Shown here: piece after piece, positions 7,154-14,722 of the stretch
Position numbering within the stretch: position 1 is the first letter of the stretch
Layout: each line of letters starts with the position of its first letter
Source of the DNA: Acidilobaceae archaeon
GTDB lineage: Archaea; Thermoproteota; Thermoprotei_A; Sulfolobales; Acidilobaceae
Reading direction: 5' to 3'
DNA length: 64,000 nucleotides
Assembly (NCBI GenBank): GCA_027014125.1
Contig: JALWEI010000020.1
Location: 58,938 to 122,937, forward strand
Program-made: the position numbers and the translations under genes
Notes under the pieces: generated by a model
Database searches by the model: none
Seen by the model: the letters and a program-made list of their open reading frames with translations, nothing else
Told to the model about the DNA's origin: nothing

Positions 7154-8410
7154 TTATCTCCTTCCCCTTCTAGGCCCTCTTCTCCCCCTTCTCCTTCCTC
7201 TTGGCTTGCCTGGCCTTCTTGGGGCTGGCCTCTCCTCCTTCTTCCTTGCCGGCGGCTTTGCGTATATCCGCTTTATCTCCTCTATCCTGGCTCTCAGCTC
7301 CTCCCTTAGCTTGTCTCCTATGTATCTTCCTGTGAACGCGTCTACCTTGGCGGCTATGGCTAGCTTAGCTGCTAGCGCCCTTGCTATTTTGCCTCTCTGC
7401 CACTTGGGGCTCTTGTGTATGTCCGGGTACTGGAATATTATCCCATGCTTCGGCGGCTTTCCTCCTGTCCTGAGCGCCCTGAATAGGGCCTTCTCTGCTC
7501 CTAGCACCTGTATTGTACTCGCCGGCATTCTGGCTAGTTTTTCTAGTCCTCCTGCTAGGCTGATCAGCCTTGCGCCTAGTAGTGGTCCTACTAGTGCTGT
7601 TATGTTGGGGGCTACCTCCTTCATCACCGTCTCTATGTAGTCCGTTAGCCTCCTCCTCAGGTCATACATCTCCCTCGCTATGTTGGCGAGCGTCACTATA
7701 GCCTCTATATCGAACTCTGACAGGTCGGCTCCTATGCTCGTCTTGGCGGCGTTTGCTATCTTCTCTGCCTTAGCCTCGCTGAATCCCAGCTTTACCAGGT
7801 TCTCCTTGGTCATGTTGTCCCTGTGGCCTAGCTCTGCTACCAGCTTTACGTAGTCCTCGTGCTCCCTTACTAGGTCGTTTAGCTCGGGGAAGTGTATGCT
7901 ATACCACTCCCTTAGCCTTGCCACGAAGAGGTTCACGGTCTTATCGATATCATCTATGGCCCTGATAGCCTGGGCCGCTAGTAGGTCCCTCTTCTGTGCG
8001 ACACTCCTGAGCTTCCTCCTGGTGTACTCTAGCTCCAGGCTGTGTAGCCACTCTAGGACCTTCTCCTCCGACTCCATGAATTCCGTCTTCAGGGCTAGCT
8101 GCACCAGGGAGGCCCTGGCACTCACCGCAATGTTGTTGCCAGGCTCTACGTCCACCTTGAACCCGATTCTAGATAACTCCCTGGCTATACCGTCGTCCTC
8201 CACTACTACTGCTTCCACGCCCCGCTGGAGCAGGGTCTCTGCTAGTTTGCGCTGCATCGCGTTAAGGCTTCCCTCCTCTAGCCTGATCGCCTCCTCTACC
8301 GCGTCGTCCACGTTCCTTGGGGCTAGCTCCCATGCTACTGGGTTGCCCTCTTCATCTAGGGCGAACGACCCTATCGCTAGGTCTGCTAGGTATACCTTCA
8401 ACACATTCAC
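7154..8410 (-). CDS. nop5: Nop5 (Nop56/58 homologue), box C/D sRNP scaffold
   Basis: Bridges fibrillarin and L7Ae on the guide RNA in box C/D sRNPs. An N-terminal fibrillarin-binding domain is followed by a long coiled coil (about residues 130-240 of the product) and the NOP RNA-binding domain with the conserved stretch NITALVGPLLGARLI, GAEKALFRALRTGG and KHGIIFQYP. It ends in a KR-rich, GRRRG-type basic tail. The frame stays open to 8476, but that extension crosses the TATA box at 8440-8451; GTG at 8410, preceded by a GGATGG Shine-Dalgarno, is therefore the likely start (GTG 8404 is an alternative). Fibrillarin follows immediately. Confidence 0.94.
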   Translation of the reverse strand: MNVLKVYLADLAIGSFALDEEGNPVAWELAPRNVDDAVEEAIRLEEGSLNAMQRKLAETLLQRGVEAVVVEDDGIARELSRIGFKVDVEPGNNIAVSARASLVQLALKTEFMESEEKVLEWLHSLELEYTRRKLRSVAQKRDLLAAQAIRAIDDIDKTVNLFVARLREWYSIHFPELNDLVREHEDYVKLVAELGHRDNMTKENLVKLGFSEAKAEKIANAAKTSIGADLSEFDIEAIVTLANIAREMYDLRRRLTDYIETVMKEVAPNITALVGPLLGARLISLAGGLEKLARMPASTIQVLGAEKALFRALRTGGKPPKHGIIFQYPDIHKSPKWQRGKIARALAAKLAIAAKVDAFTGRYIGDKLREELRARIEEIKRIYAKPPARKKEERPAPRRPGKPRGRRRGRRGPRRGRR

Positions 8411-8439
8411 CCATCCACAGGGGTAGCGGGTTGCATGTG

Positions 8440-8451
8440 AAATATTAAATA
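8440..8451 (-). promoter_or_regulatory. TATA box of the nop5-fibrillarin operon
   Basis: TATTTAATATTT on the minus strand lies about 30 bases before the GTG at 8410. It places transcription near 8420 and shows that the upstream in-frame ATG at 8476 is not the start. Confidence 0.6.
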
Positions 8452-8523
8452 CTAGCCTCTCCCGGCTACCGATCACCTTAATACCCTACCCTCCACCATC
8501 TCTGGGCTAGGGGGTGGATCTGT

Positions 8524-8673
8524 ATGCCAACGCACGGCTCGATGACTAAGGCGGGCAAGGTTAGGAAGCAGACTCCCAAGATTGAGGGGAAGCCCAAGAA
8601 GGGTATACCGCCTAGGATTAAGAACAGGATGAAGTACCTGAAGAGGATAGAGCAGCCTGCCGCGGCTAGGTAG
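8524..8673 (+). CDS. rps30e: Ribosomal protein S30e
   Basis: A 49-residue basic protein beginning [19 protein letters not shown] and continuing with a [10 protein letters not shown] segment, the archaeal/eukaryotic S30e pattern of the small ribosomal subunit (GSxxxAGKVRxQTPKV and PRxxNR). It has the usual compact, Lys/Arg-rich composition. It lies head to head with nop5, and its 3' end overlaps the convergent acetyltransferase by 8 bases (CTAGGTAG). It is short enough to be missed by length-filtered gene calling. Confidence 0.93.
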   Translation: MPTHGSMTKAGKVRKQTPKIEGKPKKGIPPRIKNRMKYLKRIEQPAAAR

Positions 8674-9283
8674 GGTTCATCCTCTTCCATGGCTTATAGC
8701 ATGTGATATCCCATATCCTCCTTGCTCTTTTCAGGCTGTCCCTGCTCAGCCTTACCTCCCCTATGCTACCCTTTATCATGACTAGGTCGTCCTCGTATGA
8801 GCATGTGGACCTGTATATGGCTTCTGCCAGCATGGGTGAGAGGTCCTCTAGCTTGCTCCAGGTGTATGGCTTGTAGCATATGGATTCGAACATCTTCCTG
8901 GAGGGCGTGTTGTTTGATTGTAGTGTTGACACGTAGAGGTCTGGGTTCATTAGTTCCTCTGCCGATAATACTAGTATCTTTCCTAGTCCCTGGCCCCTGT
9001 AGTGTGGCTTTACGGCGACGTAGTATATGACTCCTAGGGTTGTGCTGCCTAGTTTTGCCTCGTAGAAAACCACTGATCCTAGCCTATTTCCCCGCGCCTC
9101 TAATACTAGCCCTCTTCCTCCCACGCTTCTCGAGTGCCCTGCATAGTAGGCGTGCCACCACCCCATTACTTCCCTGATCACGGCTACAGCTGCCTCTAGG
9201 TCCTCTACTACCCTTAGCCTGCCATCTCCTTGAGCTTCTCTATCATGAGCTTGTAAACCTTCTCCATCTCCTCTCTTGCGCAT
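8666..9283 (-). CDS. GNAT-family acetyltransferase
   Basis: An acetyl-CoA-dependent N-acetyltransferase with an added C-terminal region. The core pattern is clear: [22 protein letters not shown] is the β4 and pyrophosphate-loop motif (RGQGLGK in place of R/Q-x-x-G-x-G/A), followed by NTPSRKMFE and YKPYTW. Residues after about 150 are not part of the usual domain. The start is awkward: β1 ([15 protein letters not shown]) overlaps the end of the DHH gene, and the only in-frame start codon before it is ATG 9283, giving a 70-base overlap. GTG 9181 would remove β1. The substrate is unknown. Confidence 0.75.
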   Translation of the reverse strand: MRKRGDGEGLQAHDREAQGDGRLRVVEDLEAAVAVIREVMGWWHAYYAGHSRSVGGRGLVLEARGNRLGSVVFYEAKLGSTTLGVIYYVAVKPHYRGQGLGKILVLSAEELMNPDLYVSTLQSNNTPSRKMFESICYKPYTWSKLEDLSPMLAEAIYRSTCSYEDDLVMIKGSIGEVRLSRDSLKRARRIWDITCYKPWKRMNPT

Positions 9284-10281
9284 TCGACGCCCACCACGTT
9301 GTTATTCCTCTGGTACTTGCCACCCGCCTCATACCCCAGCTTTTTGAAGTAGCGTATCAGTGGGGTTAGGGGTTTGTCGTAGCCATAGGCCCTTGCATAG
9401 ACCCTGGCTTCACCTGTGGATGAGGCGTAGTACGCGACTACGATTATCTTGCCCCTGTGCTTGGATGCCAGGTGCCTCGCCAGCTTGCTGACGTGCCTGC
9501 CCTCCCCTTCCAGAACTACTCCCAGGATCCCTGGGGCCTCCTCCCTAAGCTCCTCCTCTGCCCTTGCCACCAGCTCCTCCCACTCAACGTCGGCCTGGGT
9601 CCTCAACGTGGTTAGCAGCGGATCGTTCAACACGCTCTTTAGCGGGTCGAATTGTCCTATTGCATGGACTTTAGGGATCCAGCGGAGGCCGTGGTAGTTC
9701 CCCATCCTGTCTATAGAGTTTAGCTGCTCTACTGCCTCCTGTATTATCCAGTAGTCGTTTACAGGGTCTAACCCTGCCTCTACCATGTAGTTCTGGTACT
9801 CCCTGTTTGCCTTAGCGGCTGGGCCTAGGTCGCCTACTATGCTTGCCGCCACTAGGGCTGGGTGGTACTTGCCTAGCAGCCTGGCTAGGACGTGTGCAGC
9901 GCTTGGCCATCTACCCTCCTGGTCTCCCTTGCTCGCAGGATTTATGTACTCGACGTTTGGGCTTCTAGGCTCCTCCTCTTGGTAGTGGTGGTCTACTACT
10001 ATAACCCTGGCTCCGGTTTCCTTGGCTATCATGTCTAGGATCTTGCCGGGGTATGCTAGGTCTAGTATGAGTATTGTCCTGCTCCTCGTCAGGCTTTTCT
10101 TCAGCGATTCTATGAATTCCCTCGTCACTTTGAACGTGAATTTTGGGGGGTGTAGCACGGTGTCTTCCCCCGCGGCCATGACTATATGCATTGCAGATAT
10201 CATGCCATCAGCGTCCCAGTGGTACACTACAACCGGTGGTCCCCTGGCTGTTATGTCCTCTATGAAGCCTTCCCTCACCAT
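9214..10281 (-). CDS. DHH-family phosphoesterase (RecJ-like)
   Basis: A Mn-dependent phosphoesterase of the DHH superfamily, which includes RecJ nucleases, nano-RNases and cyclic-dinucleotide phosphodiesterases. Motif I is HWDADGMISA, motif II ILILDLAYP, motif III the defining VVDHHYQ, followed by SAAHVLARLL and VAASIVGDLG. The C-terminal part with ARAYGYDKPLTPLI and [15 protein letters not shown] resembles a DHHA1-like substrate-binding domain. The frame extends to 10374, but the ATG at 10281 (residue 1 of MVREGFIEDI) is the best start. It is cytoplasmic. It may act on RNA or DNA ends, and the context (SPOUT methyltransferase, GNAT) does not decide. Confidence 0.82.
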   Translation of the reverse strand: MVREGFIEDITARGPPVVVYHWDADGMISAMHIVMAAGEDTVLHPPKFTFKVTREFIESLKKSLTRSRTILILDLAYPGKILDMIAKETGARVIVVDHHYQEEEPRSPNVEYINPASKGDQEGRWPSAAHVLARLLGKYHPALVAASIVGDLGPAAKANREYQNYMVEAGLDPVNDYWIIQEAVEQLNSIDRMGNYHGLRWIPKVHAIGQFDPLKSVLNDPLLTTLRTQADVEWEELVARAEEELREEAPGILGVVLEGEGRHVSKLARHLASKHRGKIIVVAYYASSTGEARVYARAYGYDKPLTPLIRYFKKLGYEAGGKYQRNNNVVGVECAREEMEKVYKLMIEKLKEMAG

Positions 10282-10400
10282 GTGGCCCACCCATGTATCC
10301 CTGGAGTCTGGTGGAGCTGTATTATTACCCTCTCCGTATCTAGGTTGGGATCGGCCCGGATGATGAGCCAACACCTAGGGGGACCCCGTGTGGGGGTGGC

Positions 10401-10949
10401 CTATTCCCTGCGGCTCGACGGGCCGCAGAGGGTGGCTCTCCTCCACGCTGTGTATAGTATGGCCTGGTACGTTTGCAGGCTTATCGGCCCCAGGCTCACG
10501 AGTACGTGAGATGCCCTGCGTAGGTCCTCGTACAGCTCTCCTGGGAATCCTGTGTGACCTCCTAGTAGGAACGCTGTGTTGCCGCATATCCTGTCCCCCA
10601 GCTGTGATATGTCGCTCCCAGCCTCGTCTAGCATTATTATGGTGCATTTCCTGCACAGCCTTATAGGGTCTAGCGGGTCCCCGCTCTTTATCTCTATACT
10701 CCTACTCCTGCCCTTGTATGCTGCCAGGATCTCGGATACTACCTGCCTTATACTTCCTAGCCCCCACCGCTTGACACGTAGGATCTTGACCGGTTCTGGG
10801 GGGCCCATGAGTACGCCGGTGAATCCGGGGTTTGGATCGTATCCTGCCGCTATTATGCTGGAGGCTATAACGTCCATCCTGCCTCCTTGGCTTGCTTGTC
10901 CTTTGATTGTGAATATTGGCCCCGTGGCCGCTGTTGTCGAGTAGACTAT
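10401..10949 (-). CDS. TrmY-like SPOUT RNA methyltransferase, start codon non-canonical
   Basis: Resembles TrmY, the archaeal SPOUT enzyme that N1-methylates pseudouridine 54 in tRNA. The C-terminal knot shows FLLGGHTGFP and VSLGPISLQTYQAIL, and the N-terminal half has GGRMDVI and LMGPPEPVKIL. The first ATG is at 10877, inside the conserved GGRMD motif, and would delete strand β1. Upstream in frame the conserved sequence continues (EYIVYSTTAATGPIFTIKG), but no ATG, GTG or TTG occurs before a stop at 11001-11003. The coordinates given start at the ATA codon (10949) as a placeholder. Either an unusual start is used, translation is coupled to the preceding gene (stop at 10960-10962), or there is a sequence error or frameshift. 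Confidence 0.72.
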   Translation of the reverse strand: MVYSTTAATGPIFTIKGQASQGGRMDVIASSIIAAGYDPNPGFTGVLMGPPEPVKILRVKRWGLGSIRQVVSEILAAYKGRSRSIEIKSGDPLDPIRLCRKCTIIMLDEAGSDISQLGDRICGNTAFLLGGHTGFPGELYEDLRRASHVLVSLGPISLQTYQAILYTAWRRATLCGPSSRRE

Positions 10950-10959
10950 GTATTCTGCC

Positions 10960-11502
10960 TTACCTAGGGTTCCCGAGGATCCTGGAGTAGCCGTACCTGA
11001 TCACCCCTACTATAGAGAGCCTTGGCACCCTCTCCCTGTATCTTCTATACTCTTCTGCTTGTGCGAGCTCACGCTCCTCCACTATGGATGCCAGTGTTAC
11101 CCATACTACCACTATTGGTATTGATAGTAGTAGCCGTGGGTCCACTATTGTTAGCGCTATTGTTATGAGTAGTGTCGAGGAGTATACTGGGTGGCGCGTG
11201 TGGGAGAAGGGGCCCTCTACTATTATCACTGTTGGCCCCGTGCATCTTGCCCCTCTACTTATCAAGCTTCTTAGCATTCTAGCCCCGCTACAGAAGTATT
11301 TTTTAGGGCCTCCTAGTATGTGTATGGTGTCTCTTATCGTTACTAGTGCTGGGATTATGAGGATCGCCGCTACGGGAGCTAGCCAGGGTATGGGGCCTGG
11401 CAGGTTTGCCAGTAGCTTGTGGGATGTGTAGAGGATGCCCGTGTAGACTGTTAGTATTAGGACTGGTATTATGGGGTAGTGCTTGCAGTGGTCATGGGTC
11501 AC
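10960..11502 (-). CDS. Membrane methyltransferase of the isoprenylcysteine carboxyl methyltransferase family
   Basis: A 180-residue integral membrane protein with about four hydrophobic segments. The diagnostic C-terminal part contains GPFSHTRHPVYSS (the R-H-P-x-Y SAM-binding motif) and VEERELAQAEEYRRYRERVPR, whose paired Glu residues are typical of the ICMT/PEMT/NnrU-like superfamily. Such enzymes methylate prenylcysteine or phospholipids; archaea lack classical farnesylation, so the substrate is unknown. The GTG start at 11502 overlaps the previous gene by 11 bases, and the stop codon abuts the TrmY-like frame, so the three genes appear to be one transcript. Confidence 0.75.
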   Translation of the reverse strand: MTHDHCKHYPIIPVLILTVYTGILYTSHKLLANLPGPIPWLAPVAAILIIPALVTIRDTIHILGGPKKYFCSGARMLRSLISRGARCTGPTVIIVEGPFSHTRHPVYSSTLLITIALTIVDPRLLLSIPIVVVWVTLASIVEERELAQAEEYRRYRERVPRLSIVGVIRYGYSRILGNPR

Positions 11503-11818
11503 CTGAGATCTCCCTGAGCTTCTCCCGAGCTTGGCGTAGCGCCTCTTCTGGGTCTGGCTGTGTCGTCTTGGGGTCGAATGGGAATTGGCTTAGTATCAGC
11601 TTTATGGAGCCGTCTTCTAGCTCGGCGAATAGCTGGGGGAGCCAGGCCATGCCTAGGTCGTCCGTGTCCCCGTGGGTTATCGCGAAGACGTAGTCCTCCT
11701 TCTTTACCTCTACCTCTACTCCGGCGTCTTTTGCCAGCTGCTCGGCTAGCTTTAGCCAGGCCTTGTGGAGCGGGTGTGACTCGATCGTGTCTAGTATGAT
11801 CTTCTTTATCTTCCCCAT
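11492..11818 (-). CDS. Conserved hypothetical small protein
   Basis: A 108-residue soluble protein that I do not recognise. It is charged, with an N-terminal helix (LHKAWLKLAEQLAKDAG), a β-rich middle (VEVKKEDYVFAITHGD) ending in a THGDTDDLGMAWLPQ loop, and a C-terminal helix. The last bases overlap the start of the ICMT-like gene. No cysteine cluster, signal or membrane segment is visible. Confidence 0.55.
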   Translation of the reverse strand: MGKIKKIILDTIESHPLHKAWLKLAEQLAKDAGVEVEVKKEDYVFAITHGDTDDLGMAWLPQLFAELEDGSIKLILSQFPFDPKTTQPDPEEALRQAREKLREISGDP

Positions 11819-11878
11819 GGGTACGCCACTCTCCTCCAGGTGGTGTCCTGGGGCGGCTGGCAGGTTTTAATACCTATA

Positions 11879-12718
11879 CTATTCCTCCTGGCAGGCCTTC
11901 TTCATCACCAGCGCGTCTTTGTCTAGTATTGGGCTCTCGCTTATGATCACGGCGTTGATCCCGGTCTCCTTGTAGGCTTTGCATACTATGCTCCACTCAG
12001 GGCCGTACTCCTCCTCGTCTAGTGTGTGGTGCATTCTCTCTCCTCCCTTCCCATATTCTATCCTTGAGAAGTGGGTGTGTAGAGGGTCTATTGCTCTCTT
12101 GCCTAGCTCTTTCTCGATCTTTTCTATTACTTCTATAACCTGGTCTACGCTTGTAACCATTTTTCCCTCGTACCTTGCGTAGAGGTGGGCCCAGTCTACT
12201 GTTGGCCTGCACCTGCCTAGGGCCGTGCATATCTCTATCGCTTCGTCCACATCCCCGACCTGGCTGGTTTTTCCCATGATCTCTGGCGAGAAGTCTGGCT
12301 TCTTCACCCATGATGGTAGGAGCTCTTGGGCCTTCTTGTAGCCTTCGATTACCCTCTCTAAGGCCTTCCTCTTGTCATGGTGGCCCTTATAGAAGCCTGA
12401 GTGGATTACTACTGCATAGGCTCCCATCCACTCTGCTGCTATCATTGACTCTACTATCCTCTTTATGCTTCTCTCCCAGGTGCCTTGGTCTAGGCTGGCT
12501 AGGTTTATGTAGTATGGTGCGTGCATGCTCATTACTATGTCGTTCTTCTCTGCCTCCTCGCCTAGTAGTCGTGCCTTCTTCTCGCTTATCCTGACTCCTC
12601 TTACTGCTTCGTATTCTAGCGCGTCTAGCCCTATCTCTCTTAGGTATGCTGGTACCTTCTCCATTGCACCTTTGAAGTTGAGGGGTTTGCCTGCGGGCCC
12701 GAATCTTAGCTTGCCCAC
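11879..12718 (-). CDS. nfo: Endonuclease IV-like AP endonuclease (TIM barrel)
   Basis: 279 residues, as expected for endonuclease IV, a Zn enzyme that cuts DNA 5' to abasic sites during base-excision repair. The xylose-isomerase-like barrel carries the metal ligands at expected places: SMHAPYYINLAS, YAVVIHSGF, the FSPEIMGK strand with its Glu, VDWAHLYAR, PLHTHFSRIEYG and IISESP. The GTG start at 12718 is backed by GGGAGGGGA upstream. The transcript may follow the VWA operon, from which it is separated by 42 bases. In hyperthermophiles such an enzyme would counter heat-driven depurination. Confidence 0.85.
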   Translation of the reverse strand: MGKLRFGPAGKPLNFKGAMEKVPAYLREIGLDALEYEAVRGVRISEKKARLLGEEAEKNDIVMSMHAPYYINLASLDQGTWERSIKRIVESMIAAEWMGAYAVVIHSGFYKGHHDKRKALERVIEGYKKAQELLPSWVKKPDFSPEIMGKTSQVGDVDEAIEICTALGRCRPTVDWAHLYARYEGKMVTSVDQVIEVIEKIEKELGKRAIDPLHTHFSRIEYGKGGERMHHTLDEEEYGPEWSIVCKAYKETGINAVIISESPILDKDALVMKKACQEE

Positions 12719-12760
12719 TCTTCCCCTCCCGGGTGTTTATGGGTGTTGCCCGGGGGTTGT

Positions 12761-13252
12761 TTAAACATGGGATCCTAGTATCTCTGCCACTAGCTTCTTG
12801 TAGTTGGTGTTCTTTCTGACTCTCTTGAGTATCAGGTTTCCCTTGTAGTCTTCCTCGTCTATCCATGGTGGTTTGCTGGGTCTTAGTGCTACTAGGCTTA
12901 TCGTTGCCCCCGAGGCTATTGCGTAGTTTAGGTATATGTCTAGGTGTTTTATCCTAGAGCGTGCGCTCCATAGTAGGAGTAGTAGCCATTCTCCGGCCTC
13001 GTATGCCTCCGCTGCCTCCACTGCTTCTAGTATTCCCGGCCCTGGGTTGGGTCTTCCTGGCATTACTGGTGCTTCTGTGTACGGCTGTGTTAGCCTCGCT
13101 TGGGGGCGGGGGTCTACTAGGGGTAGTGCTTTTTCTCCGAATATTATGAGCCCGGTCATATGCATGCCTCTGCCTGTCTCTAGCTCCTCGAGGATCCTGT
13201 ATACCACGTCTTGCTGCGTGTACTTAGCCTTCTCGGCTACTACTATTATCAA
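12761..13252 (-). CDS. Degenerate VWA-like protein without MIDAS
   Basis: 163 residues. Compared by eye with its upstream neighbour, the same landmarks appear in order: GLIIFGEKALPLVDP matches the neighbour's GIVVFFGKSLPVLPL, GPGILEAVEAAEAYEAG matches GDGIVDSVKMLRRAREG, and IYLNYAIASGATISLVAL matches ALLYASNAGVRMYTITV. The DxSxS metal site of the first strand and the TDG loop are absent. It is therefore probably a VWA paralogue that no longer binds a metal ion, perhaps a structural partner. It starts with TTG 13252, five bases after the neighbour's stop, as the third gene of a compact operon. Confidence 0.6.
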   Translation of the reverse strand: MIIVVAEKAKYTQQDVVYRILEELETGRGMHMTGLIIFGEKALPLVDPRPQARLTQPYTEAPVMPGRPNPGPGILEAVEAAEAYEAGEWLLLLLWSARSRIKHLDIYLNYAIASGATISLVALRPSKPPWIDEEDYKGNLILKRVRKNTNYKKLVAEILGSHV

Positions 13253-13257
13253 CGTGG

Positions 13258-13824
13258 TTATGCCTCCTCTATGTATTCTAGTATTGCTGAGAGTAGCTGG
13301 CCCCTGCTTGATGCATGCTTATACGTCCAGCCGTAGGCTTCCATCCCCTTCCTGTATATCTCCTCTGTCTTCGGTTTCTCTCCTACTGTTATGGTGTACA
13401 TCCTCACCCCGGCGTTGCTTGCATAGAGCAGGGCTGCCTCTAGCGGGATCCCCAGGTTTATGTCCCCGTCTGTTATTAGCACTATCCCCTTTCTTCTCCC
13501 TTCCCTGGCTCTTCTCAGCATCTTTACTGAGTCTACTATTCCGTCTCCCGGTGCTGACCCTTCTTCTGTGAAGTTTATCCTGTACACCGTCTTTACTAGC
13601 TTGGCCTTGTCGTTGGTTAATGGTAGCACTGGGAGTGATTTGCCGAAGAATACGACTATACCGATCCTGTTCGAGGGGTTTTCCAGTAGTCTTGATGCTA
13701 GGAGTAGTAGTGCCTCCTTTGATGCGTCTAGCTTTGACGGCCTGAGGTCCCCGTAGCCTTTTCCCATGCTCAGGGAGACGTCTAGTAGTATTACCGTGTC
13801 TGTTAGGCCCTGCACAATCTTCAC
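13258..13824 (-). CDS. VWA-domain protein with intact MIDAS
   Basis: A single von Willebrand A domain of 188 residues without signal peptide or membrane segment, so cytoplasmic. The MIDAS metal site is complete: DVSLS (D15, S17, S19), a Thr-containing APGDG loop region, and ITDGD with D119. Such domains bind partner proteins through a divalent ion, often together with MoxR-type ATPases, none of which occurs here. Its GTG start overlaps the preceding gene's TGA (GTGA), showing translational coupling to the RHH-PIN protein. Confidence 0.85.
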   Translation of the reverse strand: MKIVQGLTDTVILLDVSLSMGKGYGDLRPSKLDASKEALLLLASRLLENPSNRIGIVVFFGKSLPVLPLTNDKAKLVKTVYRINFTEEGSAPGDGIVDSVKMLRRAREGRRKGIVLITDGDINLGIPLEAALLYASNAGVRMYTITVGEKPKTEEIYRKGMEAYGWTYKHASSRGQLLSAILEYIEEA

Positions 13825-14588
13825 CTTGTGGGTATTATTGTGTCCGGTACTAGGAGTGGTATTGACTTGACGCTATATATAATCTCAACCGCCCTTTCAA
13901 AGGAGACAATGCCCCTTGCTATACTGTCTTTGAGTAGTGAGAGTGTGCTATAGGCTTCTACACCCCTCTTCCTAGCATACTCCCTCGTCCTTATATCGTC
14001 GCTTAGGAGTATTGCTCCAGCAGCCTCGGCGTAGCTTACTAGCGCCTCTTCAATGTGCGTCACTAGGTGTCTTGGAGGCTCTGTTGGCACCGGTATTGGG
14101 GCTATGTGCATTATGTTCGTGGCCCTTCTCCCCCTGGATAGCCTCCGTGCCATGTATACCTCTAGCTGGGGTTTCCCCGCTTCTGGGTATAGGAACCTGT
14201 AGCCCCCGGAGTTTGTCTTCTCCTCTAGTATATCATGTATGTCGCTCTCGTATATTACGAATGCTGTGAAGGGGTCTATTACATAGGTTCCCGGTTCTGG
14301 GTCTCGTAGTTCCTCGCCTGTCCTGGCTCCTAGTAGTGGTAGTATCTCTTGTGATAGCATTATATCTATCATTACTTTGTATGGCTTGGAGGCGAAATAG
14401 GATATGTATTGGAATGACGCGTCCTTGTTTATGTATAGTTGTAGTGCTATGTCTACTAGATCCATCTTGTCTATCATGTTCCTTACGGCGTCCCGCACCG
14501 CTTCAGCTACACTCGAGTATACTCCAAGTTCTACTAGTCTTCGTAGTTTTTCTTCAAGTATTCCTGATATTTCCACTGTTACAACCAT
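13821..14588 (-). CDS. Ribbon-helix-helix protein fused to a PIN-like domain
   Basis: 255 residues. The N-terminus (TVEISGILEEKLRRLVELG followed by YSSVAEAVRDAVRNMI) is a textbook ribbon-helix-helix DNA-binding unit like that of VapB/CopG antitoxins. The C-terminal part (EEALVSYAEAAGAILLSDD, then IRTREYARKRGVEAYSTLSLL) matches the end of PIN-domain RNases, including the acidic SDD and the G-V turn. The linker is not recognised. Antitoxin-like and toxin-like modules are normally separate genes; here both lie in one chain and are translationally coupled to a VWA protein. Function is unknown; autoregulation by the RHH part is plausible. Confidence 0.62.
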   Translation of the reverse strand: MVVTVEISGILEEKLRRLVELGVYSSVAEAVRDAVRNMIDKMDLVDIALQLYINKDASFQYISYFASKPYKVMIDIMLSQEILPLLGARTGEELRDPEPGTYVIDPFTAFVIYESDIHDILEEKTNSGGYRFLYPEAGKPQLEVYMARRLSRGRRATNIMHIAPIPVPTEPPRHLVTHIEEALVSYAEAAGAILLSDDIRTREYARKRGVEAYSTLSLLKDSIARGIVSFERAVEIIYSVKSIPLLVPDTIIPTR

Positions 14589-14722
14589 ACCACGTCTGGC
14601 CCCGATAGTGTTGTTGTCTTCACTCTGTATTAATGCTATACATTAGAACGGGCTGTTCCAACACGTTATAAAAATATATTATCATTATTTTATATAAAGA
14701 AAAATATGTATTATGGGGTACC

